From positions 3,309,501 through 3,373,500 of the forward strand of contig OX621258.1 of assembly GCA_951640165.1 (NCBI GenBank): a DNA stretch of 64,000 nt, in the 5' to 3' direction. Shown one piece after another: positions 10,013 to 19,361 of this stretch. Numbering within the stretch: position 1 is the stretch's first letter; the number at the start of each line of letters is the position of its first letter. The translations under genes and the position numbers were made by a program. Below the pieces are notes generated by a model. The model searched no databases. It was not told the DNA's origin and worked only from the letters and a program-made list of their open reading frames with translations. Source of the stretch: Pseudoips prasinana. Its lineage: Eukaryota > Arthropoda > Insecta > Lepidoptera > Nolidae.

Positions 10013-11666
10013 TTATTTTCCGATCAGAAGTTCCACTCGGTTTGATGACTTGGCTGGTGGTGACAGCAGCGGATGGCTATCGACAATGCCGTCACTGATA
10101 TTGTAGGCGACACGGAGTGTTTGTAGACCGATTATACAAGTGCACTTCGTTGCACTTGCAGACTGCGAAAACTTTGTACCGAACAGAAAAACTTGTGGCT
10201 TATAAGTTAAAATCGAATTATAAGTTAGGAATGTTAAATCCACTACAATCAATCCGGTATTGCTTTGTTAAAGTAACTTTTTTTCTATAGTCGTATTATA
10301 CGCGTTGGAAAATTTTATACTGTATCGAATGTCGATGCAGCGAAATAAGCTAGGGCTGACCAAACGATAGCGTGAACGGAATCGCCACAAACCAGATAGA
10401 TTTTATTATTTTAAAGAAGTAAATAAATGTTTCCAAGGTAATTATTTCATCATCTACATTTAGGTTTCGTGTAGAAAAAATGAACTTACTGCCGTCTACC
10501 GCGTACTTCTCTAGATTTCCTAAAATAAATAGATAATATAATTCCTGTAACTACGGTAACGGGCATGACGAAACCATGAACGTTATATGATATCGTCATC
10601 GTCATGTCGTCTATCGACATACTATGATATATTTTAATCGATTAAGTGCATTGTGTGAAATTTGTATATTTGAATGCCTACCAAGTTGTTACCAACCCTA
10701 ACCAAAATAGCTGATTATTGTGATTGCGAAATAAATAATTATGTTTAGCACACGTGTAACAATTAGACAATAACAACTTTTATGATGAAATATTTTTCTG
10801 CTTTGTAGACAAAAAAGAAAACAAAAAAAATCCCTAAAATATTATTTATTACCTCAAAGTCTCTCGGAGCGAGCACCTTTCTAAACTGTTACAGTACAAT
10901 CAAGTTAATTATTATAAATAAATATTTAATTGATCTCACACCAGAAACAACAACAATTTCAGCTACTGGAGCAACTGTGTTCGTTATATCGGGGTGCTGA
11001 AATATACATACATATTTGGATCACGCAAATACATAATCTTATGTATGAACCATTTCATATTGTGCAGGTAATTATCAAATATAACACAACAATAATACGA
11101 TAACTATTTAGAACATTACAATAATTATGACTATTTTTCATTCTAGAATTTACAGCTTTTTACCTAATTCTTCATCGGTACCAATAAACCATTTTTTTTA
11201 GTTTCAGATACATTCTGCCTAAACATAATATTAATTACTGACTTGCCTGTGAAGAATTATTAAATTACTTGAAGTATATCTACATATTTGGACCACGCAG
11301 ATACACGTACTCTTATGTATACATAGTTTCATATTTTGCAGGTAATTATGAAATATATTTTTCTTCCCAGAATATACCATTAATCTCACCTAATCAGATT
11401 ATGTACCTAATGCATCCATTTTTTTTTTTTTTTTTTTTTTTATTATTTCAGATACATCCTGCCTAAACATAATTACCGACTTGCCTGTGAAAAATTACAC
11501 AAGGATCTTGAAATCAGCGTAAAATTGTCCTGACCAAGTTGTACTAATTATATAAAATATTTTGTCTGGTATACCTAAGACGGTGAATATTAGTTGTAAG
11601 TATTATCTAATCCAAATTTATTGAACTAATAATTTCAAGTGTTCTTTGATTTCAAACAATAATATA
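10013..11666. other. Polinton divergent intergenic region
   Basis: Lies between the minus-strand cargo gene and the plus-strand polymerase, so it should hold both promoters and the 5' leader of the cargo gene. It is AT-rich and contains the tandem duplication annotated separately and a T tract at about 11420-11440. I see no supported coding region; the open frame at 10013-10252 has no ATG and probably overlaps leader sequence. Confidence 0.6.
10998..11505 (+). repeat. Tandem duplication of a ~270-bp unit upstream of PolB
   Basis: Copy A starts near 10999 (tatacatacatatttggatcacgc) and copy B near 11275 (tatctacatatttggaccacgc). Both contain 'gcaggtaatta', then about 100 bases later 'tttcagatacat(t/c)ctgcctaaacataat', then 'gacttgcctgtga'. 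The 'AG/GTAATT' and 'TTTCAG/' words would serve as splice donor and acceptor, so duplicated leader exons or alternative leader introns for the polymerase gene are possible. Confidence 0.85.
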
Positions 11667-14600
11667 ATGCCTCACTGCTCTGATTGTAAAGTATTTGTAG
11701 ACAATCGTCGATGGTCTGGTCATTTACGTAGCAATGTACATAAAAACAATAGTTCTAACCCTATGTATGATAATGTTGTAATTATTAATTCTTCTTTTAA
11801 AGAACGAATCAAAAGTTACAAAATCATAGCGACAGGTGAACAAATACATAGTTTTCCTGAGGTGTTTCTCAAAAGTATTAGTACACAAGTCAAACATTTA
11901 ATAGACAATTCAATAGAGAAACACACCTCTGTCAAAATAAATTTTGAACTGTTTGCTTCGTTTCTTATGTATAAAAATGATCAACAAGAAATAAAATCAT
12001 TCCGTACAAACAACATTATTACACATTTTAATTACGATTTTGATTCTATTTATAAACTAACTATTGATTTACTACTAAAAAAAATTGAAGAATTTGAGGA
12101 AAGGGATAGTGGTTGGACTTTTTTATGCAATTCACATTTAGAATTAAATATTAATAAATATCAACCTCTCAGCGGATCTAAATTTTTAACTTTGCCGAAA
12201 TTCATAAAAAGTAAAAGAGCTTGTTTGAATATTCGGAACAATGATGAGTATTGCGTTTTGTGGTGTGTTGTGGCGGCATTGTACCCCACAAATAGACATC
12301 CCGATAGGATTTCGTCTTATCCCCGCTTTCAGGATGTTTTGAATGTTAATAATTTGACATTTCCAATCACATTTTCGGACATAGCTATCTTTGAGAAAAA
12401 TAATCCTTCTGTTAATATATATGTGTATGGTTTAAAAAACGAGAAGACAATTATTGGACCGCTTTATAAAACGTTGAATAATAAGTCTAATAAAAGTATC
12501 CATCTACTGTTTATAGAAAACAATAATAATTCTCATTACTGTCTTATCAAAGATTTATCTCGTTTAGTTAGAAATCAGATGACCAAACATCATGGTAAAC
12601 TATATTTCTGTGAAACTTGTTTATTGTTTTTTCCAACGCTTAGTCAAATTGAATCCCACTTGTGTGGGGGGATCGTCACAGTTTTACCAGAACAAGGTTC
12701 ATTTTTAAAATTTAAAAATTATGATAGGAAACAAAACATTCCATTCGTCATATACGCTGATTTCGAAACGTTACTTGAACCCATTTCCGACGATGATTTC
12801 AACACCGCTAATACGTCATACTCTAAACGCCACGTGCCGGCTGCATTCGCTTACAATGTCGTGTCATCAAATAAAAATGATAGCGTTGAAGGCTATAGAA
12901 GTTATCGCGGCAATGATTGTGTTTCAAAATTTATAAATTTTCTTACTGAGGATGTAAAACAAATACATCAGATTATATCCAAAAGCGAGCCTATGATATT
13001 CACTGATGACAATTCTCTAGAGTTCAAACGTGCCGTTAGGTGTCATATTTGCGACAATTTACTCTTGACCGATAAAGTAAGAGATCATTGTCATATTACA
13101 GGCCTGTATCGAGGTGCAGCACATCGACACTGTAATTTGCAACATAAAGTACCAAAATTTATACCAATATTTTTTCACAATTTATCCGGGTACGATTGTC
13201 ATTTATTTATAAAAAAGTTAGGCGAAATTCCAGGTCCAATTAAAATAATCCCTAAGACTAAAGAAAAATACGTCGCATTCACCAAATTTATTCCTATTGC
13301 TGATAATGAGTTTATTTGTATAAGATTTTTAGATTCATTCAACTTTTTAGGGACAAGTTTAGACAAGCTCGCTAAAACATTGCAGGTGGAAGATTTTGTT
13401 AATCTTCGATTTCATTTTTCTAAAGACAGACAGTTTAATTTATTGACAAGAAAAGGTATATATCCTTATGATTACATGACCAATTGGAAATGTTACGATC
13501 AAAAATCATTGCCGTCTAAGGGTAATTTTTATAATTATTTGACTAACGAAGACATTACAGATGAGGATTATAATCACGCACAGGCTGTTTGGGCTGAATT
13601 CAATATTAATAACCTCGGCGAGTATACGGATCTATACTTAAAAACGGATGTGCTTTTGTTAACAGACATATTTCAAAATTTTCGGAAAACCTGTAAACAA
13701 TATTACAGTCTTGACCCGGCGTTTTACATTACTGCACCTAGTTTATCTTTCGATGCAATGTTGCTAAAAACGGGCGTTCAGTTAGAACTCGTGTCGGACT
13801 TAGCTATCATCAGAATGATACAAAGCGGTATACGCGGCGGTTTGTGCATGTGTTCCCATCGGCATGCTAGAGCCAATCACAAATACATGCCTGAATATAA
13901 TCCATCACAACCTGAGAGTTTCATAGTATATTTAGATTGTAATAATCTTTACGGTTTTAGCATGTGTCAGTATTTACCATACTCTAGTTTCAGATTTTTA
14001 AGTGATAACGAATTAGCAAATTTTAATGTTACCACTATAGAGGATAACGCAAACTGGGGCTTCATATTAGAAGTCGATCTATTGTATCCCGAGCATTTAC
14101 ATAATGACCATAATGACTTACCATTTTGTCCCGAAAAATGTGTACCCCCGGGAGGTAAAACAAAGAAATTAATAGCAAATTTGTATAATAAGTACAACTA
14201 TGTGATTCACTACGTTCATTTAAAAAAATGTTTAGAACATGGTTTAATATTACGTAAAATTCATAGAGCAATTACTTTTAGACAGAGTCCATATTTAAAA
14301 CAGTACATAGAGTTAAATACTCAATTAAGACAGAAAGCAAAAAGTTCCTTCGAACAAGACTTTTTTAAGTTATTAAATAACAGTGTTTTTGGAAAAACAT
14401 TAGAAAATACTGAAAATAGAGTAACCGTACATTTAGTTAATCAATGGTGCGATCAGTCCAATCGAACTAAGAAATTTATATCCGCTGAGAAACTTATAGC
14501 CAACCCCTATTTCCACAGTGCATCTATTTTATCAGAAAATTTAGTTGCAATACAAATGAAACCTGATCAAATTATTTTAGATAAACCTATATACATAGGT

Positions 14601-15185
14601 TTCGCTGTATTAGAACTTTCAAAAGCACACATGTATTACTTTCATTACAATATTGTAAAGCCTTTTTATAAAGATCGAGTGCAGCTATGTTACACAGATA
14701 CCGATTCCTTTGTCTATAAAATATACACCAACGATTTTTACAATGATTTGAAATATAATTTTTTACAATATTTTGACAGCAGTAACTATGAAATCACAAA
14801 TGATTTACAGATACCGCTAAAAAATAAAAAGGTTCCCGGTCTCTTTAAAGATGAAATGGGAGGAAAATATATTACTGATTTTGTTGGTTTGAGATCGAAA
14901 CTTTACTCTATAAGAACCCCTAATAGTATCATTAAAAAAGCAAAAGGAGTAAAATCATGCGTGGTCAGGGATTTAAACTTATCAGACTATGAAACCATTT
15001 TATTTAATGGTGGAGTAATCCGGAGAAAAAATAATATGTTTAAATCAATAAAGCACGAAATATTTACTCGGACTGTCAACAAAGTTGCTTTATCTAGAAA
15101 TGATGACAAACGATCGATATCTGTGGATCAAATATCAACCCGAGCCTGGGGGCATGCATTTATTTTTAAGAATGAATTACTTTGA
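11667..15185 (+). CDS. Protein-primed family B DNA polymerase (pPolB)
   Basis: Replicates the Polinton genome, probably by protein priming at the hairpinned ends. From the ATG at 11667 it is about 1,172 aa, as expected for Polinton PolB. An N-terminal C2H2-like finger starts the protein. Exonuclease motifs follow: Exo I YADFET (~res 360), Exo II NLSGYD (~505), Exo III YLKTDVLLLTD (~655). Polymerase motifs are A LDCNNLYG (~755), B FFKLLNNSVFGK (~900) and C YTDTDS (~1008), then a RSKLYS basic motif near the end. Between Exo I and Exo II is a CHIC...DHCHITG...RHC cluster like the endonuclease VII zinc site. The upstream in-frame TTG at 11646 is not preferred, because ATG follows 21 bases later. 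Two AATAAA signals lie downstream (15236 and 15265). The frame is intact. Confidence 0.96.
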   Translation: MPHCSDCKVFVDNRRWSGHLRSNVHKNNSSNPMYDNVVIINSSFKERIKSYKIIATGEQIHSFPEVFLKSISTQVKHLIDNSIEKHTSVKINFELFASFLMYKNDQQEIKSFRTNNIITHFNYDFDSIYKLTIDLLLKKIEEFEERDSGWTFLCNSHLELNINKYQPLSGSKFLTLPKFIKSKRACLNIRNNDEYCVLWCVVAALYPTNRHPDRISSYPRFQDVLNVNNLTFPITFSDIAIFEKNNPSVNIYVYGLKNEKTIIGPLYKTLNNKSNKSIHLLFIENNNNSHYCLIKDLSRLVRNQMTKHHGKLYFCETCLLFFPTLSQIESHLCGGIVTVLPEQGSFLKFKNYDRKQNIPFVIYADFETLLEPISDDDFNTANTSYSKRHVPAAFAYNVVSSNKNDSVEGYRSYRGNDCVSKFINFLTEDVKQIHQIISKSEPMIFTDDNSLEFKRAVRCHICDNLLLTDKVRDHCHITGLYRGAAHRHCNLQHKVPKFIPIFFHNLSGYDCHLFIKKLGEIPGPIKIIPKTKEKYVAFTKFIPIADNEFICIRFLDSFNFLGTSLDKLAKTLQVEDFVNLRFHFSKDRQFNLLTRKGIYPYDYMTNWKCYDQKSLPSKGNFYNYLTNEDITDEDYNHAQAVWAEFNINNLGEYTDLYLKTDVLLLTDIFQNFRKTCKQYYSLDPAFYITAPSLSFDAMLLKTGVQLELVSDLAIIRMIQSGIRGGLCMCSHRHARANHKYMPEYNPSQPESFIVYLDCNNLYGFSMCQYLPYSSFRFLSDNELANFNVTTIEDNANWGFILEVDLLYPEHLHNDHNDLPFCPEKCVPPGGKTKKLIANLYNKYNYVIHYVHLKKCLEHGLILRKIHRAITFRQSPYLKQYIELNTQLRQKAKSSFEQDFFKLLNNSVFGKTLENTENRVTVHLVNQWCDQSNRTKKFISAEKLIANPYFHSASILSENLVAIQMKPDQIILDKPIYIGFAVLELSKAHMYYFHYNIVKPFYKDRVQLCYTDTDSFVYKIYTNDFYNDLKYNFLQYFDSSNYEITNDLQIPLKNKKVPGLFKDEMGGKYITDFVGLRSKLYSIRTPNSIIKKAKGVKSCVVRDLNLSDYETILFNGGVIRRKNNMFKSIKHEIFTRTVNKVALSRNDDKRSISVDQISTRAWGHAFIFKNELL

Positions 15186-15235
15186 TCATAATTTTAAGTT
15201 AAGTGTTACCTACTCATAGTTTAGTTTTAGGAAAT

Positions 15236-15270
15236 AATAAATGTTAATATTATACAAAAAATGAAATAAA
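15236..15270 (+). terminator. PolB polyadenylation signals
   Basis: AATAAA at 15236-15241 and again at 15265-15270, 50-80 bases past the PolB stop. Confidence 0.6.
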
Positions 15271-15650
15271 GTGTGAATTATTATAATTATTGACTTGTTT
15301 TATTTCTGAAATCCTGTTTATTTCAAAATATCATTACACTTTTAAAATCGGTAAACAAAGTTAACACTGATTGCAGTTATCTCACTATGCACCTAAAATA
15401 CCATGCATCATAAGGTTGATTTTCGAATAACTAACGTTTTACGATTAAGTAACATGCTTACAAGGCGTTGTTTGTCATTGTATAAGTGTTACCTACGTTG
15501 CAGTTCATTGGCCTTAGTCTTGAGACACAAACGCTTAGTTGACAATATTAGTATGACTTGTAATTATTTAGTTATTTTGTCATCATTTACGAAATATTAT
15601 TCGGCGCGAACACCTGTTTAATATTTTTTTAACTTCCATCAAAAGTTATC
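15271..15650. other. Polinton intergenic region
   Basis: AT-rich stretch between PolB and the small spliced gene. It presumably contains the promoter of the latter. A 72-codon open frame at 15403-15621 has no recognisable features and I do not call it. Confidence 0.4.
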
Positions 15651-16244
15651 ATGTCGGTGAGTAAAATATTTTTAATTCGTTTTTTTATGATTGTTTTATA
15701 ATTAGAGATTGTGTTCGCAGCTGTGTTGTGTTGCATTTTTCCAGAGCCTTTTGTCACTAATCTAAAGTAAATCTAGACTTTCTCGATTGAAAACCCAATT
15801 AAAACGCTATACTAGCGGAATAGTGGTATAAATTGTGTTTATATTTTGTTCCAGAATTCTGACACCGAGATTGTATTCAGCCAGTATGCTCAGAATCCTT
15901 ACGAGGGATTCTCCGAGATGTTTCGCAGTGAACCCGGGCAAAGCAAACAAGTCACGAAAGATAAAAAACCAAAACAACGGTGCAGGGAAAAATCGATAAA
16001 GCAAAATCCTACAAAATCCTTCGTTATGAGTCGACTACATCGAAAAGGGATTAAGTTAATAAAAATTTCAGTGGTAGATCTGTGTAACAACAATCCTCAA
16101 ACCATAGACAGTGATAGTGACAGTGAAAACGTTATTATAAACGCTCAATATATTGTTCAAGATCCCATCGACAGTGTTATGGACGAAACTGAGTCTTTAG
16201 TTAAGAAAATATCAAAATCTTTAATAGGTACTGACTTTTATTAA
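15651..16244 (+). CDS. Small two-exon charged protein (131 aa)
   Basis: A first exon of only six coding bases (ATG plus one codon, 15651-15656) ends at the strong donor GTGAGTAAA. The acceptor is TTTGTTCCAG, and exon 2 runs 15855-16244. Without this splice the frame has no ATG. The product is basic in the middle (KDKKPKQRCREK, SRLHRKGIKLIK) and acidic later (SDSDSE), and ends in a helix-like VMDETESLVKKISKSL. I do not recognise it; a regulatory or DNA-associated role would be a guess. AATAAA at 16349-16354 follows. The 197-bp intron is the only one seen in the central part of the element. Confidence 0.7.
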
Positions 16245-16348
16245 CCATTTTTGTAAAGTAGTTAATATTTGTATTTTCATTATGATGTTTTTATTTAATT
16301 TTGTATTAGGTTGTGTTATTTGTGGAGTAGCGTGGGGGTGTTTAACAA

Positions 16349-16383
16349 AATAAAAGCAAATTTACATTATTTTGATTTTTATT
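16349..16383. terminator. Convergent polyadenylation signals
   Basis: AATAAA on the plus strand (16349-16354) and on the minus strand (16378-16383) end the two converging transcription units within about 35 bases. Confidence 0.6.
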
Positions 16384-16436
16384 TAAAAACCTTAAAACCA
16401 ATAATCTAAATACATTACACATATGAGTACATACAT

Positions 16437-16913
16437 TTATACCCATTCTAAATATTTCCTTAAACAAAGCACATTTTTAAGAGCACATTGCTTTAGATGT
16501 TTATTACAATTAAAATTAGATCTTCCTTCACAGTATTTTTTATGCAAAACAGAGAAACTAAGACATTGTTCTGTACCAAGGTCTGATACTTTACAATTCA
16601 CACACAGTTCCTTTATCCAATTCACCTTCTCCAAACCATTTACAATAATTTCCTTATTTTCTAGATATGGAACGATTATACGCCGAAATTCTCTATAGTC
16701 AATATATCCTTCATTCCAATAAATACCTCTATTTCTTTCCAACCATTTAACTTGTCTCTTTTCGTCACTTGTTAAGTATTTAAACAAGTATGGCGGTTTT
16801 ATTAAAAATGTTTGCGTATAATCACGACTTGCAAAAGCTAATTCTTTTATTATAAAATTATTGTTCAGGTCTTTAAACCCTTGAACATCTAAAATAATAG
16901 TATTCGGATTCAT
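16437..16913 (-). CDS. 158-aa Polinton protein, possible RNase H/exonuclease-like fold
   Basis: Last gene of the penton/capsid chain. It starts with ILDVQGF and has FIIKELA shortly after, then KYLTSDEKRQVKWLERN, GIYW and EIIVNGLEKVNWIKEL, then a Cys-rich C-terminus. The first strand with an Asp, together with the late VNGLEKVNWI segment, resembles the layout of DEDD-type 3'-5' exonuclease-like proteins, but I cannot show a full catalytic set, so this is inference. Its ATG lies in an ATGA overlap with the major capsid stop, which suggests translation by reinitiation on the capsid mRNA. The alternative is a structural or Cys-rich accessory protein. Confidence 0.75.
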   Translation of the reverse strand: MNPNTIILDVQGFKDLNNNFIIKELAFASRDYTQTFLIKPPYLFKYLTSDEKRQVKWLERNRGIYWNEGYIDYREFRRIIVPYLENKEIIVNGLEKVNWIKELCVNCKVSDLGTEQCLSFSVLHKKYCEGRSNFNCNKHLKQCALKNVLCLRKYLEWV

Positions 16914-18124
16914 GATATTTTTCTCACAGTATTACTCAATGGCTTGTACTCAATTATGCAGTCGTTCAATATAAGACAGTATGCAGAAGTTTGATCTGGT
17001 ATATCGGAATCACTCTCAATTTCCACTCTTACATCCACAATAGGACCTGTCTTTACATTATCAGCTTGTCTAGAGCAATCTATGACAAATAGCGGCGCCA
17101 AATCTTTGAATTGTTTCTCACTTAATAAGGGTTCCGAGCGACGTCCGTAATAAGACTGTTGAAATCTGATGTATTGCTCGTATAATAAAGCGATTCTGTT
17201 ATTCGCGAAGCTGACATTTAGGTTTTCATACGGGAAGTAAGTTGAGTTTAAGTATACTCTAACGTCACGAACATGACAGTGATCGAACTGGGACATATCA
17301 GAACTTGAATTGTTTTTTCTATTTGTTTGTAGACCTATAATTATGTATCTTGGTTTCTCTATTTGTGAGGAAGTTTTGATAGACCAGGTATGTTTTGTAG
17401 TTTTAGGTAAAGCTGGATATTCGTACAGATCCCAATTTCTGAATATCATCTGGAGTGGTCGATCTTTTTCTAACAGTTTTAGCAAACTTATTTTTTCTTT
17501 GTCGGATACTTTAACATGCGGTACACGCCAGATGATTTTATTTATCTGAACGTCGTCTACAAATTCCCCGGTGTTAAGTTTCACAGCATTCAGATTAGTG
17601 TTACTTCGTAGCAATATCAGTTCGTGCCTACTATTTATCACGACTTTCTTGAAATCTTCTGCAAAACCGATAATGTTACAGAGGGGTATAGAAGCAGAAA
17701 AACTACCCCCATTAATATTTTTTATTCCATCGATATTCCAGCCCCATGCATTGGCTATCTTTGATTCACCTTCACTCATTGATATTAACGATTTCATGGT
17801 GGTAGTTATGCCAGCGTTTTTTATTCTATCAATTTCCACTCCATTCAGCTCATATCTTATATCTTGGAATAAGTAGAGTAGAGCATTATTCGTAAAATTA
17901 ACACTAGTGGCTTTCTCTTTCATATCCTTTTTACTTACGACAACAGTTCCTTCCAAATACAAGGTACTAGCTGAGGGAAGTATATACAAGTCCTGTTGGT
18001 TAATAGGTATGCGGATTTCATCGTTTCTATTGAAACTAGTTACGTAGGGCTTGTAAGAATGAAATTCGATTCCTTCAACAGTGTTGTCATAAGTCGGAGC
18101 AGATAAAACGTCTAAGATATTCAT
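16910..18124 (-). CDS. Major capsid protein, double jelly-roll type
   Basis: This 404-aa protein is predicted to form the trimeric hexon-like capsomer. The call rests on gene order (between the penton homologue and the 158-aa gene), on length, and on resemblance to the Polinton capsid family: an N-terminal NILDVLSAPTYD-like lead, then strand-rich segments with LYLEGTVVVSKKD and IRYELNGVEIDR, and a second half with VRVYLNSTYFPYENLNV. No frameshift or stop is present. Its start overlaps the 49-aa gene's stop (18121-18124) and its stop overlaps the next start (16910-16913), both as ATGA. Confidence 0.85.
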   Translation of the reverse strand: MNILDVLSAPTYDNTVEGIEFHSYKPYVTSFNRNDEIRIPINQQDLYILPSASTLYLEGTVVVSKKDMKEKATSVNFTNNALLYLFQDIRYELNGVEIDRIKNAGITTTMKSLISMSEGESKIANAWGWNIDGIKNINGGSFSASIPLCNIIGFAEDFKKVVINSRHELILLRSNTNLNAVKLNTGEFVDDVQINKIIWRVPHVKVSDKEKISLLKLLEKDRPLQMIFRNWDLYEYPALPKTTKHTWSIKTSSQIEKPRYIIIGLQTNRKNNSSSDMSQFDHCHVRDVRVYLNSTYFPYENLNVSFANNRIALLYEQYIRFQQSYYGRRSEPLLSEKQFKDLAPLFVIDCSRQADNVKTGPIVDVRVEIESDSDIPDQTSAYCLILNDCIIEYKPLSNTVRKIS

Positions 18125-18270
18125 TTTAGCAAACCGATCGCTTTGAGAAATGCCTTGTTTTCTTTAGTTAATTTAATTTTCTTCTTAGAGCGAGCTCTTA
18201 TTTGGTTGAAAGCTTGAGCGGGACTGATATTTTTGATTTGTTGATGCATATATTTATTGTAGTCAATCAT
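18121..18270 (-). CDS. 49-aa basic protein between penton and major capsid
   Basis: Short frame that exactly fills the gap between two capsid genes. Its ATG (18268-18270) overlaps the penton stop and its TGA (18121-18123) overlaps the capsid start, both as ATGA. The middle is strongly basic (RARSKKKIK), followed by a helical LTKENKAFLKAIGLL end. Neither end has slack, so the frame is very unlikely to be chance. The function is unknown. A DNA-condensing or capsid-cementing peptide would fit the charge and the neighbours, but that is speculation. Confidence 0.75.
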   Translation of the reverse strand: MIDYNKYMHQQIKNISPAQAFNQIRARSKKKIKLTKENKAFLKAIGLLK

Positions 18271-18941
18271 TTTTTTCTTCTGAGATGCAAATACAGCTGC
18301 ACTTCTTCACCGCGCAAATTGATTAAGCGGTTATTTATATCTAACAGCCTGATATGTATACAGCTAATGTTGTTTTGGTTAATTGGAAAGTATATCGCGT
18401 TTTTCGGGATTTCTATAATTCTATATCCGGGAGGCACGTTGAGAGCAAATTCGTGGATAATGTGACTGGGTTCTCCGTTTGTGTACGAGCCGCTTACAAT
18501 ATCACATTCGATCCTGATCACTGTTGTAGGTAAAATGTTGACTGGAAAGTGCGATACATGCCATTTATTTGCTTTTAAGATCTGCTTATTAAACCCTAAC
18601 AAATTCCTAAACGTACCTTCTTTATTAAAATTTATGTCTTTTGTACAATATACAGCAGCTTTTAAAGTATTGTTATTGCACTGTAGTTTGATTGATGCAT
18701 CTTTCATTTCAGATTTTAAATAATCATTAATATCTTGCAATTCATAGGTGCCGTCAGGTATTTCAATAACTTCGTTAGAACCATAATAGAACTTATTATT
18801 CGTTTTGTCAATGTTTGGAATAGAATTAAATGTTGCGAAATGCAATAAGGCACACTCATACTGTTCATATAGTTGCAACGTGTTAGGATAGTAAGTAGAT
18901 AAAGTTGACGAGTTTCCAGTTATCGATAATGTGAGTGACAT
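18267..18941 (-). CDS. Penton (minor capsid) protein, single jelly-roll type
   Basis: This 224-aa protein is the expected vertex protein of Polinton virions. It opens with MSLTLSITGNSSTLST and has a YYGSNEVIEIPDGTYELQDI segment that resembles the strand-rich N-terminal part of this family, and ends in a basic RRKK. It is the first gene of a transcription unit: the upstream protease gene ends at 18987 with an AATAAA over its stop, and only 45 bases separate them. Its stop is fused to the next ATG by ATGA (18267-18270). Confidence 0.82.
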   Translation of the reverse strand: MSLTLSITGNSSTLSTYYPNTLQLYEQYECALLHFATFNSIPNIDKTNNKFYYGSNEVIEIPDGTYELQDINDYLKSEMKDASIKLQCNNNTLKAAVYCTKDINFNKEGTFRNLLGFNKQILKANKWHVSHFPVNILPTTVIRIECDIVSGSYTNGEPSHIIHEFALNVPPGYRIIEIPKNAIYFPINQNNISCIHIRLLDINNRLINLRGEEVQLYLHLRRKK

Positions 18942-18983
18942 CTTGCAAATGATTCAAATAAAAGAAAAGCATAAGTTTTATAC

Positions 18984-18991
18984 GTTTTATT
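18984..18991 (-). terminator. Polyadenylation signal overlapping the protease stop
   Basis: On the minus strand AAATAAA spans the protease TAA (18987-18989), so the signal is partly inside the coding frame. It would end the upstream mRNA just before the penton unit. Confidence 0.55.
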
Positions 18992-19361
18992 TCCAAAAAT
19001 TCCTTAGATATTCTAAACATAAGTGTCCACAATTTACAGTGTTGAATTTCTGATATCTTGTATAATTATAAAAAACATTACAATTCTTAAAATATCGCAT
19101 TAATTCCATTGGAGGTTTTAAATCTCCAAAGCTATCAAAATATTCACAATAATTGCATACTTTTACATAAGCTACCCAATGCGTGCCTTCGTTCTTAGAG
19201 TCGGCCAAGTTAACAACACCACATTCAACCCGTTTTGGCGTCCTTGGTAACTGATCCTTCATGTATACTCCTCGAAAGTGAGGGATGTTGCGTGCATACC
19301 TTTGGATGTCTATATTAGTGAGAGGACGATTAGGTAGCTTATTTTTCAGTTTTTTGAAGAC
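18987..19361 (-). CDS. Adenain-like cysteine protease, apparently lacking its own ATG
   Basis: Maturation protease of the Ulp1/adenain class. Counted from the internal ATG at 19262, the catalytic set is THW His28, YFDSFG Asp43, Gln71 and NCGHLC Cys78. The conserved family sequence starts well before that Met: the open frame reaches to 19361, just after an in-frame TAA, and contains the usual LTNIDIQRYA and HFRGVYMKD segments, yet no ATG precedes them. The upstream gene's slippery heptamer would shift ribosomes into exactly this frame (see 19349-19355). Alternatives are a non-AUG start, splicing, or a truncated protease from 19262. About 91 aa from the ATG or about 121 aa past the shift site. 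Confidence 0.85.
   Translation of the reverse strand, partial: VFKKLKNKLPNRPLTNIDIQRYARNIPHFRGVYMKDQLPRTPKRVECGVVNLADSKNEGTHWVAYVKVCNYCEYFDSFGDLKPPMELMRYFKNCNVFYNYTRYQKFNTVNCGHLCLEYLRNFWK

Noticed and set aside
10013..10252. 79-codon minus-strand frame as first coding exon of the cargo gene
   Set aside because: It has no ATG, and it is in a different frame from the one that joins exon 2 in phase.
17310..17876. Plus-strand open frames opposite the major capsid gene
   Set aside because: Antisense shadows of the capsid frame; no independent support.
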